Assembly (NCBI GenBank): GCA_017462735.1
Contig: JAFTQO010000008.1
Coordinates: 1 to 38,765, forward strand
DNA length: 38,765 bases
Direction: 5' to 3'
From: Clostridia bacterium
Lineage (GTDB): Bacteria > Bacillota > Clostridia > Christensenellales > Borkfalkiaceae
Below, one piece after another: positions 31,630-38,765 of the stretch; positions within the stretch are counted from its first letter, which is position 1; each line of letters begins with the position of its first letter. The position numbers and the translations under genes were made by a program. The notes beneath the pieces were generated by a model. That model searched no databases and was not told the origin of the DNA. It saw only the letters and a list, made by a program, of their open reading frames with translations.

Positions 31630-34600
31630 ACGTAGGATCGACCACGGTAAAATTGGTAGTATTGGATGAAAAGGGCGAGGTGTTGTACGGGCAGTACCGT
31701 AGACATTACGCCGAGATTCAACCTACGCTTGCCGATTTGCTTACGGAGGCCAAAGAAAAATTGGGCTTGGACGGCTTGCGCGTCAAGATTACGGGCAGCG
31801 GGTCTATCAATTTAGGTAAGGCGCTTTCCATTGGATTTATGCAAGAGGTCGTTGCGGTAGCGACGGCGGTAGAGACGCTTGCGCCGCAGACGGACGTCGC
31901 CATAGAACTTGGCGGGGAAGACGCAAAAATTATCTATTTTAAAGGCGGCTTGGAAGAACGCATGAACGGCGTTTGTGCAGGCGGGACAGGCTCTTTTATC
32001 GACCAAATGGCGGCGCTGTTGCAGACGGATGCGACGGGACTGAATAGGGCGGCGGAAGACTACAAACAAATTTATCCCATTGCGGCGCGTTGCGGCGTTT
32101 TTGCCAAGACGGATATTCAACCGCTTATCAACGAAGGGGCGACGAAAGCGGACCTTGCGGCGTCTATCTTCCAAGCGGTGGTCAACCAAACGATTTCGGG
32201 GCTTGCTTGCGGCAAACCTATCCGTGGCAAAGTCGCTTTCCTCGGCGGTCCGTTGTATTTCTTGCCAGAACTGAAAAAAGCCTTTATCCGTACGTTACGT
32301 TTAAAAGAGGACGAAGTGATAGGCTTTGCCTATCCCCACCTTTTGGCGGCGACGGGTAGTGCGCTTGGCGCGGAAAACGAAGAGGTTAAGGACGTAGATG
32401 CCTTGATTGCCGCGTTGCGTAATAAAATCTCTATGGATTTTGAAATCAAACGTCTTGCGCCCTTGTTTGAAAACGAGGAAGAGTACGCAAAGTTTGAAGA
32501 AAGACACGGCAAAGCCGTCGTCAAGAAACAGGACATTTCGACGTACGAGGGGAACTGTTACTTAGGGATCGACGCGGGCTCGACGACGACCAAACTTGCG
32601 CTGATCGGCGACGAGGGGCAGTTGTTGTTCTCCTATTATACGGGTAATTTAGGCAATCCTGTCCGCGCGGCAATCGGCGCGATGGAAGCCCTTTGGAAAG
32701 TGATGCCCGAAAACGCACGGATCGCGTACAGTTGTTCGACGGGTTACGGCGAGCAACTTTTGAAAGCGGCGTTCAACCTCGACGAAGGGGAGGTAGAGAC
32801 GGTCGCCCACCAAACGGCGGCGTCTTTCTTTGCGCCCGACGTCGATTGCGTCCTCGATATCGGCGGGCAAGATATGAAATGTATCCGCCTCAAAAACGGC
32901 TCGGTAGATACCATTATGCTCAACGAGGCGTGTTCTTCGGGGTGCGGTTCGTTTATCGAAAATTTTGCCACCTCGCTCGGTTACACGGCGGCAGGGTTTG
33001 CCAAAGAAGCGTTGTACGCGAAGAACCCCGTTGACCTCGGCACCCGTTGCACGGTGTTTATGAACTCCAACGTCAAGCAAGCGCAAAAGGAAGGGGCGTC
33101 CGTTGCCGACATCTCGGCAGGGCTTGCCTATTCCGTCATCAAAAACGCGCTGTATAAAGTCATCAAACTCACCGACGGACAAAAACTCGGCAAAAAAATC
33201 GTCGCGCAAGGGGGCACTTTTTACAACAAAGCGGTGCTTTGCGCGTTGGAGAAAATTGCGGGGGTGGAAGTCGTTTGTCCCGACATTTCGGGGATTATGG
33301 GCGCCTTTGGCGCGGCGCTTCTTGCCAAGCAAAGAGGGGCTTGTAAAAACACGGGGATTCTTTCTTTTAGGGATATTTCTTCGCTTACTTATCAAACGAC
33401 GGGGGTGCGTTGCGGCAGGTGCATCAACCGCTGTATGCTGACCGTCAATACCTTCTCGGGCGGCAGGAAGTACATAAGCGGCAACCGCTGCGAAAGAGGG
33501 CTCGGCGGAGAAAAGACGAGCGCGGAAGTACCCAACCTTGTCGAATACAAAAGACAGCGTATTTTCGGCTACGAACCGCTTGCGGTGGAATCGGCGCCCC
33601 GTGGTGTCATCGGCATCCCGCGCGTGCTGAATATGTACGAAAATTATCCCTTCTGGGCGACCTTTTTCAAGGGGCTTGGTTTCTCCGTGTTATTGTCGCC
33701 TGCATCCAATCGAAAAATTTACGAACTTGGGATGGAATCTATCCCTTCTGAATCGGAGTGCTATCCTGCAAAACTCGCCCACGGTCACGTCCAATGGCTG
33801 ATTGAAAGCGGGGTAAAGACGATTTTTCACCCCTGCGTCTTTTATGAAAGACAGGAGACGAAATCGGCGCAAAACCACTTCAACTGTCCCATCGTCGTGT
33901 CCTATCCCGAAAACCTCAAAAACAACGTGGAAGGGCTCAAAGAACACGGGGTGAAATACGTCCGTCCGTTTATGGCATTTACCGATGAAAAGACGACGTG
34001 TAAGAGATTGCAACGTCTTTGCAAAGAGGAGTGGGGTATCCCTGCCGCTGAAGTAAAAAAGGCAGTTAAGGCGGCGTGGAAAGAACAGTTGCAAGCCAAA
34101 GCGGATATCGTGGAGGAAGGCAAGCGCGCCTTGCAATGGGTGCGCGACAACGACGCCCTCGGCATCGTCCTTTGCGGAAGGCCCTATCATATTGACAACG
34201 AAATCAATCACGGCATCCCCGAGATGATTACTTCCTATCGGTTAGCGGTGCTTACCGAGGACAGTTTGTCTATCGATTTTGCGCCGACGAGACCCGTCCG
34301 CGTCAACGACCAATGGGTGTATCATTCCCGTTTGTATACGGCGGCGGAATTCGTCTTGAAACACGAGGAGTTGGAACTCGTGCAACTCAATTCCTTCGGG
34401 TGTGGGTTGGACGCCGTTACCACCGACCAAGTGAACGAAATTTTGGAGGGAGGAAACAAGTTATATACCGTCTTAAAAATTGACGAAGTCAACAACTTGG
34501 GGGCGGCGCGTATCCGTCTTAGAAGTTTGCTTGCCGCGATGAAGACGAGACGGGAAGCGCAGGTGCAGACGGTCAAGGAAATGAAGCCTTACCGCCGAGC

Positions 34601-35849
34601 GGAATTTACGAAGAGGATGAAAGACGAGGGGTATACGATTATCGCCCCGCAAATGAGTCCTATCCATTTCGATTTCGTAGAACCCGTTTTCAAGCGTTAC
34701 GGTTACAACGTCGTCGTCCTTCCCAACGACGATAAAAACGCTATCGATACGGGGTTGAAATTCGTCAATAACGACGCCTGCTATCCCTCTATTACCGCCG
34801 TGGGGCAGATTATGGAAGCGGTGACTAGCGGCAGATACGATACGGACAAACTCGCGATTATTATGTCGCAGACGGGCGGCTGTTGCCGTGCAAGCAACTA
34901 TGTTGCTTTCATCCGCCGCGCGTTGGACAGCGTCGGGCTTTCGCATATCCCCGTCATCTCGTTGAACGCCAACGGGATGGAAAAGAACGAGGGGTTCAAA
35001 CTGCCTTTGTCCCTTATTTTGAAAGCGGGACGAGCAATCGTCTACGGCGATTTGTTTATGCGCTGTCTCTATAAAGTGCGCCCGTATGAACTCATCAAGG
35101 GCTCGGCAAACGATTTGTATGCGGCGCTCAAAGAGGAATGCGTCCACTCGCTGACGCAAAGGCATAGTCCTTATAAGTTCAAAAAACAATGCAAAAAAAT
35201 CGTCGACGCCTTCGATAGATTGCCTATCGACGAAGGTTTGAAAAAACCGCGCGTGGGCGTCGTCGGCGAAATCTTAGTCAAATATATGCCCCTTGCCAAC
35301 AACCACCTCGTTGATTTGTTGGAAAGAGAGGGCGCGGAGGCAGTCGTCCCCGATTTGATGGATTTCTTGAACTATTGCGTATACAATATGAACTATAAGC
35401 ACGAGTTCTTAGGAAAACCGTACTCGCAAAAGGTGCTGGCAAAGTTAGGGGTATGGGCAATCCGTCAAATACGCAAGCCCGCCTTAAAGGCGCTGAAAAA
35501 GAGCAAACGTTTCTCGCCGCCCGTGGCTATCGAAAAGGTGGCGGAGTTCGCAAAACCCTTCCTCTCCGTCGGTAATCAGTACGGCGAAGGCTGGTTCTTG
35601 ACGGGGGAAATGGTGGAACTTATCCACGAAGGCGCCCCCAATATCGTGTGCGTCCAGCCCTTTGCTTGTCTGCCCAATCACGTAGTGGGGAAAGGGGTAA
35701 TAAAGGCGCTCAAAAACGTCTATCCGCAGGCAAATATTGCGGCGGTGGACTACGACCCCGGTGCCAGCGAAGTCAATCAGTTAAACCGTATTAAACTGTT
35801 GCTGGCGGCGGCGGAAAAGAATATGAAACAAGGAGAAAAGCATGATTAA
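31602..35849 (+). CDS. Fused acyl-CoA dehydratase activase/reductase-like protein, probable plasmalogen synthase
   Basis: 1,415 residues. It has two tandem BcrAD/BadFG (HgdC-type) ASKHA ATPase domains. The first starts 'AGIDVGSTTVKLVVL', with 'ELGGEDAKI' and 'CAGGTGSFIDQMA'. The second starts near residue 321, 'LGIDAGSTTTKLALI', with 'DIGGQDMKCI' and 'NEACSSGCGSFIENF'. A Cys cluster CGRCINRC lies near 604-611. A DUF2229 domain follows from about 665 ('GIPRVLNMYENYPFW', 'SESECYPAKLAHGH'). The C-terminal half is 2-hydroxyglutaryl-CoA dehydratase-like ('LCGRPYHIDNEINHG', 'FGCGLDAVTTDQ', 'SQTGGCCRASNY'). Such activases use a 4Fe-4S cluster and ATP to drive low-potential electron transfer. In Clostridium perfringens the homologous plsA-plsR operon is needed to make plasmalogens (vinyl-ether lipids); one-gene fusions occur in other anaerobes. 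It has its own promoter and overlaps the next gene by 8 bases. Confidence 0.88.
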   Translation: MATIYRAGIDVGSTTVKLVVLDEKGEVLYGQYRRHYAEIQPTLADLLTEAKEKLGLDGLRVKITGSGSINLGKALSIGFMQEVVAVATAVETLAPQTDVAIELGGEDAKIIYFKGGLEERMNGVCAGGTGSFIDQMAALLQTDATGLNRAAEDYKQIYPIAARCGVFAKTDIQPLINEGATKADLAASIFQAVVNQTISGLACGKPIRGKVAFLGGPLYFLPELKKAFIRTLRLKEDEVIGFAYPHLLAATGSALGAENEEVKDVDALIAALRNKISMDFEIKRLAPLFENEEEYAKFEERHGKAVVKKQDISTYEGNCYLGIDAGSTTTKLALIGDEGQLLFSYYTGNLGNPVRAAIGAMEALWKVMPENARIAYSCSTGYGEQLLKAAFNLDEGEVETVAHQTAASFFAPDVDCVLDIGGQDMKCIRLKNGSVDTIMLNEACSSGCGSFIENFATSLGYTAAGFAKEALYAKNPVDLGTRCTVFMNSNVKQAQKEGASVADISAGLAYSVIKNALYKVIKLTDGQKLGKKIVAQGGTFYNKAVLCALEKIAGVEVVCPDISGIMGAFGAALLAKQRGACKNTGILSFRDISSLTYQTTGVRCGRCINRCMLTVNTFSGGRKYISGNRCERGLGGEKTSAEVPNLVEYKRQRIFGYEPLAVESAPRGVIGIPRVLNMYENYPFWATFFKGLGFSVLLSPASNRKIYELGMESIPSESECYPAKLAHGHVQWLIESGVKTIFHPCVFYERQETKSAQNHFNCPIVVSYPENLKNNVEGLKEHGVKYVRPFMAFTDEKTTCKRLQRLCKEEWGIPAAEVKKAVKAAWKEQLQAKADIVEEGKRALQWVRDNDALGIVLCGRPYHIDNEINHGIPEMITSYRLAVLTEDSLSIDFAPTRPVRVNDQWVYHSRLYTAAEFVLKHEELELVQLNSFGCGLDAVTTDQVNEILEGGNKLYTVLKIDEVNNLGAARIRLRSLLAAMKTRREAQVQTVKEMKPYRRAEFTKRMKDEGYTIIAPQMSPIHFDFVEPVFKRYGYNVVVLPNDDKNAIDTGLKFVNNDACYPSITAVGQIMEAVTSGRYDTDKLAIIMSQTGGCCRASNYVAFIRRALDSVGLSHIPVISLNANGMEKNEGFKLPLSLILKAGRAIVYGDLFMRCLYKVRPYELIKGSANDLYAALKEECVHSLTQRHSPYKFKKQCKKIVDAFDRLPIDEGLKKPRVGVVGEILVKYMPLANNHLVDLLEREGAEAVVPDLMDFLNYCVYNMNYKHEFLGKPYSQKVLAKLGVWAIRQIRKPALKALKKSKRFSPPVAIEKVAEFAKPFLSVGNQYGEGWFLTGEMVELIHEGAPNIVCVQPFACLPNHVVGKGVIKALKNVYPQANIAAVDYDPGASEVNQLNRIKLLLAAAEKNMKQGEKHD

Positions 35850-37032
35850 CGCGAAAATGACGGCGCTGGGCAAAAAGCGCTCGGTGATTAGAGAAATATT
35901 TGAGTATGCGAAAAAACGCAGCGGAGAAATCGGCGGAGAAAACGTCTTTGATTTTTCCATCGGCAACCCCTCCGTGCCTGCGCCCAAGGAGGTCAACGAA
36001 GCGATACTTCGTATCGTCAACGAGACCCCGTCCGTGGCGTTGCACGGCTATACTTCGGCGCAAGGGGACAAGGGGGTGCGTGACAAAATCGCGGCAAACC
36101 TCCGTGCCCGTTTCGGTGCGGAAATTTACGGCGACGATTTGTATATGACCTGCGGCGCGGCGGCAAGTTTGACCATTTCTTTGCGCGCGCTTTGCAACGA
36201 CGGCGACGAGGTCGTCTTGATTGCGCCTTTCTTTGCAGAATACAAAGTGTTCGTGCAAGGGGTGGGGGCGGAAGCGGTGGTCGTGCCCTCCTGTCCGTCG
36301 ACGTTATTGCCTGACATGGTGGCTTTGGCGGGGTCGATTACGCCTAAGACGAAGGCGATTATCGTCAACTCTCCCAACAACCCGTCGGGGGTGGTGTACG
36401 ACGAAGAAACGCTGTGCGCGCTTGCCAAAATTTTACGCAAAAAAGCAGAGGAATTCGGCACCCGAATTTATTTGATTTGCGACGAGCCGTACAGGGAACT
36501 TATCTACGATAAAAAGACGGTGGTACCCTTTGCGCCCAACTATTACGACGATACTTTGGTGTGCTACTCGTACAGTAAGTCCTTGTCCTTGCCGGGCGAG
36601 CGTATCGGCTATATTGCCGTCAGCCCTAAGATGGAGGGGCACGGCGACGTCTACGCGGCAGTTTGCGGGGCGGGGCGCACCCTTGGTTACGTTTGCGCGC
36701 CGGCGCTTTTTCAACGGGTCGCGGCAGAGTGCGACGGCTTGACCGCCGATTTAAGCATCTACAAAAAGAACCGAGATCTGCTGTATAACGGCTTGACGAA
36801 AGCGGGCTTTTCCTGCGTATATCCGGACGGGGCGTTCTATCTGTTTGTGAAGTCCCCTGAAAAGGACGCCTACGCCTTTTGTGAACGGGCAAAAAAATAC
36901 GAGTTGTTGTTCGTCCCCGGAGACGATTTCGGGTGTGAGGGGTTTGTGCGTATTGCCTATTGCGTAGGGACGGAAAGGATCGAAAAAGCGTTGCCTCTCT
37001 TTGAAAAATTAGCGAAAGAGTACGCATTATAA
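35842..37032 (+). CDS. Class I/II PLP-dependent aminotransferase
   Basis: 396 residues, fold type I, aspartate-aminotransferase-like. Visible: 'FSIGNPSVPAP' near 34, 'LHGYTSAQGDKGVRDKIA' near 69, 'VNSPNNPSGVVYDEE' near 175, 'CDEPYREL' near 214 (PLP ring Asp), 'YSYSKSLSLPGERIGYIA' near 240 (Schiff-base Lys), and a C-terminal 'FVRIAYC' carrying the carboxylate-binding Arg. It transfers amino groups between an amino acid and a 2-oxo acid; the substrate is not determinable, with Asp, Ala or aromatic donors possible. The start lies inside the preceding large gene (AAGGAG upstream, 8-base overlap), so the two are co-translated, though a link to plasmalogen formation is not evident. Confidence 0.92.
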   Translation: MINAKMTALGKKRSVIREIFEYAKKRSGEIGGENVFDFSIGNPSVPAPKEVNEAILRIVNETPSVALHGYTSAQGDKGVRDKIAANLRARFGAEIYGDDLYMTCGAAASLTISLRALCNDGDEVVLIAPFFAEYKVFVQGVGAEAVVVPSCPSTLLPDMVALAGSITPKTKAIIVNSPNNPSGVVYDEETLCALAKILRKKAEEFGTRIYLICDEPYRELIYDKKTVVPFAPNYYDDTLVCYSYSKSLSLPGERIGYIAVSPKMEGHGDVYAAVCGAGRTLGYVCAPALFQRVAAECDGLTADLSIYKKNRDLLYNGLTKAGFSCVYPDGAFYLFVKSPEKDAYAFCERAKKYELLFVPGDDFGCEGFVRIAYCVGTERIEKALPLFEKLAKEYAL

Positions 37033-37111
37033 GGGGATTTTTGCGGGTATTTTTATAAAAAATAAAATTTTTAAAAAGTACAAAAAAGTTTAAAAAAGGT
37101 TTCAAAAAAGA

Positions 37112-37141
37112 TTGACAACCCGTCGGGAAGTATGATAAACT
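37112..37141 (+). promoter_or_regulatory. Sigma-A promoter of the rpmG-secE-nusG operon
   Basis: A perfect TTGACA (37112-37117), an 18-base spacer and TAAACT (37136-37141) with an upstream TG (extended -10). The 70 bases before it are very A/T-rich with A-tracts, like an UP element. Confidence 0.7.
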
Positions 37142-37190
37142 TGTTTTACGCACCTGACGGGGTGTAATTTTTTTGTATGGAGTTTTTGAT

Positions 37191-37355
37191 ATGGCAACCA
37201 AAACGGCAAGAGCCAAAATCACGTTTGAATGCACCGAATGCAAGCACAGAAACTACGACAGTATGAAGAACAAAAAGAACGATCCTGACAGATTGGTTAT
37301 GAACAAATACTGCCCTTTCTGCAAGAAGCACACGGAACACAAAGAATCTAAATAA
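37191..37355 (+). CDS. rpmG: 50S ribosomal protein L33
   Basis: 54 residues from ATG 37191 (GGAG 8 bases upstream); an in-frame TTG at 37173 lies before that site. It is the zinc-ribbon form of L33 with two CxxC pairs ('[11 protein letters not shown]' and '[11 protein letters not shown]'). It sits at the head of the secE-nusG-rplK cluster as in most Firmicutes. Confidence 0.96.
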   Translation: MATKTARAKITFECTECKHRNYDSMKNKKNDPDRLVMNKYCPFCKKHTEHKESK

Positions 37356-37364
37356 TGCTAACCG

Positions 37365-37390
37365 CTTGCGCGGAGGTTTTTTCGCGCAAG
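37365..37390 (+). other. Hairpin between rpmG and secE
   Basis: An 8-bp perfect stem CTTGCGCG / CGCGCAAG with a 10-base loop (GAGGTTTTTT). It could process or stabilise the operon mRNA; there is no U-tract after the stem. Confidence 0.5.
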
Positions 37391-37405
37391 AAAACGAGGT
37401 AACTG

Positions 37406-37633
37406 ATGGCAAACGCAAGCAGAATGAAAAACAAAAAACCCAATTGGTTTCGTCGTGTCGGCGCGAAAATCAAGGAAACGTTTTCCGAATTAAAGAGGGT
37501 AACGTGGCCTAAGTTCGGCACGGTATTAAAGACGACGGGTGTCGTGCTCGTAATCGTCCTCGCCTTCTTGGTAGTAGTGACGGGGGTCGACGCAGGTCTT
37601 ACCGCCTTGTTGAAGTTGCTTACTGGTGCTTAA
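37406..37633 (+). CDS. secE: Preprotein translocase subunit SecE
   Basis: 75 residues, the short single-helix Gram-positive form. The amphipathic segment 'ETFSELKRVTWPKFGTVLKT' precedes one membrane helix ('GVVLVIVLAFLVVVTGVDAG', about 45-65). It clamps SecY in the Sec channel. GAGG upstream of the ATG; directly before nusG. Confidence 0.95.
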   Translation: MANASRMKNKKPNWFRRVGAKIKETFSELKRVTWPKFGTVLKTTGVVLVIVLAFLVVVTGVDAGLTALLKLLTGA

Positions 37634-37646
37634 GGGGGACTGAAAG

Positions 37647-38201
37647 ATGGATATGGAAAAACCCCAATGGTATATTTTGCATACCTATTCCGGGTATGAG
37701 GCGATGGTAAAAGACAGCCTGGAAAAGTTGATTGAAAACAACAACTTGGGCGACTACATCGTCGACTTGAAAATCCCTATGGAACAAGTCATCGAAGAAA
37801 AGAACGGTAAGCGTAAAGTAGTGGAAAGAAAATTGCTTCCCTGCTACGTCTTCATCAAGATGATTTATACCAACCAAATTTGGTATTACGTAACTAGCAC
37901 GCGTGGCGTGACCGGTTTCTGCGGCCCTCAAGGCAGACCCAAGCCCCTCCGCCCAGACGAAATCAAGAAGATGCGTCTGGAAGAAACGGCGGTAGTGGAC
38001 GTCGATTTCACGGTAGGAGACACGGTCTCTATCGAAGACGGTCCTTTGACGGGTTTCTTGGGTACGATCAAAGAAATGAACGATTCTGCCCAAAAGGCAA
38101 AGATTGCGACCAATATGTTCGGCAGAGATACGGACGTAGAGGTAGGCTACGCGCAAATCAAAAAGGTAGACGCACCTCTGCCTCCGCCTAGCGAAGACTA
38201 A
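37647..38201 (+). CDS. nusG: Transcription termination/antitermination factor NusG
   Basis: 184 residues. NGN domain with 'WYILHTYSGYEAMVKDSLEK' at the N-terminus and 'LLPCYVFIKM'; a KOW domain near 127-184 ('VGDTVSIEDGPLTGFLGTIK'). It binds RNA polymerase and modulates pausing and Rho or ribosome coupling. The gene follows secE by 13 bases behind AAGGGGG. Confidence 0.97.
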   Translation: MDMEKPQWYILHTYSGYEAMVKDSLEKLIENNNLGDYIVDLKIPMEQVIEEKNGKRKVVERKLLPCYVFIKMIYTNQIWYYVTSTRGVTGFCGPQGRPKPLRPDEIKKMRLEETAVVDVDFTVGDTVSIEDGPLTGFLGTIKEMNDSAQKAKIATNMFGRDTDVEVGYAQIKKVDAPLPPPSED

Positions 38202-38210
38202 TTTTGCGCA

Positions 38211-38230
38211 GACGCGCGTATAGGCGCGTC
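38211..38230 (+). other. GC-rich hairpin between nusG and rplK
   Basis: A 7-bp stem GACGCGC / GCGCGTC with a GTATAG loop, 9 bases past the nusG stop, without a U-tract. It is a likely processing or partial termination site. Confidence 0.45.
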
Positions 38231-38249
38231 AATAAATTAAGGTAAAAAT

Positions 38250-38295
38250 GTGGGAGAGACGTCAAATACTTTTCAGGGCGTCTTGCCAAAACCAC
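38250..38295 (+). promoter_or_regulatory. Probable L1-binding autoregulatory leader of rplK-rplA
   Basis: GTGG (38250-38253) can pair with CCAC (38292-38295) and AGACG (38257-38261) with CGTCT (38279-38283), leaving an asymmetric internal loop (GAG against TGCCAAAA). Ribosomal protein L1 represses the L11-L1 operon by binding an mRNA mimic of its 23S site just upstream of rplK; the GTGGGAG start and position fit. Identification is by structure pattern only. Confidence 0.5.
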
Positions 38296-38312
38296 AATAG
38301 GAGAAATATAGT

Positions 38313-38738
38313 ATGGCTAAGAAGATTACAGCAGTCGTCAAATTGCAACTTCCCGCCGGTAAAGCGACTCCGGCCCCTCCCGTAGGTTCTACGTTGGGCC
38401 CCTTCGGTATTAACTTACCCGGCTTCACCAAGGAATTCAACGCAAAGACGCAAGACAAACCCGGTCTCATTATCCCCGTGGTAGTAACGATCTATCAAGA
38501 CCGTTCCTTCACGTTTATCTTGAAGACCCCTCCCGTACCCGTTTTGATTAAGAAAGCACTCGGTATCGAAACGGCTAGTGCGAAACCCAACAGCGTAAAG
38601 GTAGGTAAATTGACCAAGGCGCAGGTAGAAGAAATCGCTAAGACGAAATTGCCTGACCTTAACTGCACGACGCTCGAAAGCGCAATGAGCATGGTTGCAG
38701 GTACCGCACGCAGCATGGGCGTAACGGTGGAAGAGTAA
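38313..38738 (+). CDS. rplK: 50S ribosomal protein L11
   Basis: 141 residues, full length. The N-terminal domain has '[20 protein letters not shown]' and '[16 protein letters not shown]', and the rRNA-binding C-terminal domain ends '[14 protein letters not shown]'. Forms the GTPase-associated centre with 23S rRNA. ATAGGAG lies upstream of the ATG. Confidence 0.97.
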   Translation: MAKKITAVVKLQLPAGKATPAPPVGSTLGPFGINLPGFTKEFNAKTQDKPGLIIPVVVTIYQDRSFTFILKTPPVPVLIKKALGIETASAKPNSVKVGKLTKAQVEEIAKTKLPDLNCTTLESAMSMVAGTARSMGVTVEE

Positions 38739-38749
38739 TAAGGAGAGAC

Positions 38750-38765
38750 GTGGCAGAGGGGAAAC
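38750..38765 (+). CDS. rplA: Start of 50S ribosomal protein L1 (3' truncated by window)
   Basis: GTG at 38750, 4 bases after AAGGAGAGAC begins to clear the ribosome site, opens a frame reading (M)AEGK to the window edge. Position right after rplK is where rplA lies in nearly all bacteria. Only five codons are visible, so the call rests on synteny and the ribosome site. Confidence 0.6.

Overview
The window looks like a chromosomal segment of an anaerobic, endospore-forming member of the Clostridia, probably an uncultured gut lineage; a Christensenellales-type organism is my guess, at low confidence. Evidence for sporulation is sipL (SPOCS/LysM), yqfC and yqfD, two of them behind sigma-E-like promoters. 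Firmicute gene order is conserved in veg-sipL-ispE, in yqfC-yqfD-phoH-pgpH-ybeY-era-yqzL-recO, and in rpmG-secE-nusG-rplK-rplA. Pyruvate phosphate dikinase and a very large activase/dehydratase-like protein of the plasmalogen-synthase type fit an anaerobe.

Region 1 (1-8700) is accessory. It is a tandem array of at least three very large secreted multi-module proteins; the first is cut by the window edge. One carries an N-terminal ComEC-like metallo-beta-lactamase domain, the other has no recognisable enzyme. They share a 'GxSVR..(D/E)G(I/L)RF' domain, an X2/Ig-like module, carbohydrate-binding-like jelly rolls and a distinct C-terminal module. Directly in front of each complete giant gene is an unannotated 41-codon ORF. 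The two small proteins are clearly homologous, and each stop codon is embedded in the Shine-Dalgarno sequence of the giant gene. This small-protein/giant-protein pairing is the best candidate for an undescribed system here.

Region 2 (8700-11640) holds a Gfo/Idh/MocA oxidoreductase with a strong sigma-A promoter and a lipoprotein of six InlB-type repeats. Region 3 (11640-15400) holds veg on the minus strand, sipL, ispE and a TPR-like membrane protein. Region 4 (15400-20535) holds a heterodimeric ABC exporter pair and a CLC-family transporter with a C-terminal RCK_C domain.

Region 5 (20540-28300) is the sporulation and housekeeping operon from yqfC to recO, with several 4-base ATGA overlaps, followed by an Mrr-type nuclease with a histone-H1-like tail. 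Region 6 (28300-37030) holds ppdK, a spacer with duplicated terminator hairpins, a 1,415-residue plasmalogen-synthase-like protein behind a promoter with a 20-bp palindrome, and an overlapping class I aminotransferase. Region 7 (37030-38765) holds rpmG, secE, nusG, rplK with a likely L1-binding leader, and the first codons of rplA.

No rRNA, tRNA, CRISPR array, IS element, prophage or origin was recognised. All functional calls come from reading motifs by eye; no database search was run.
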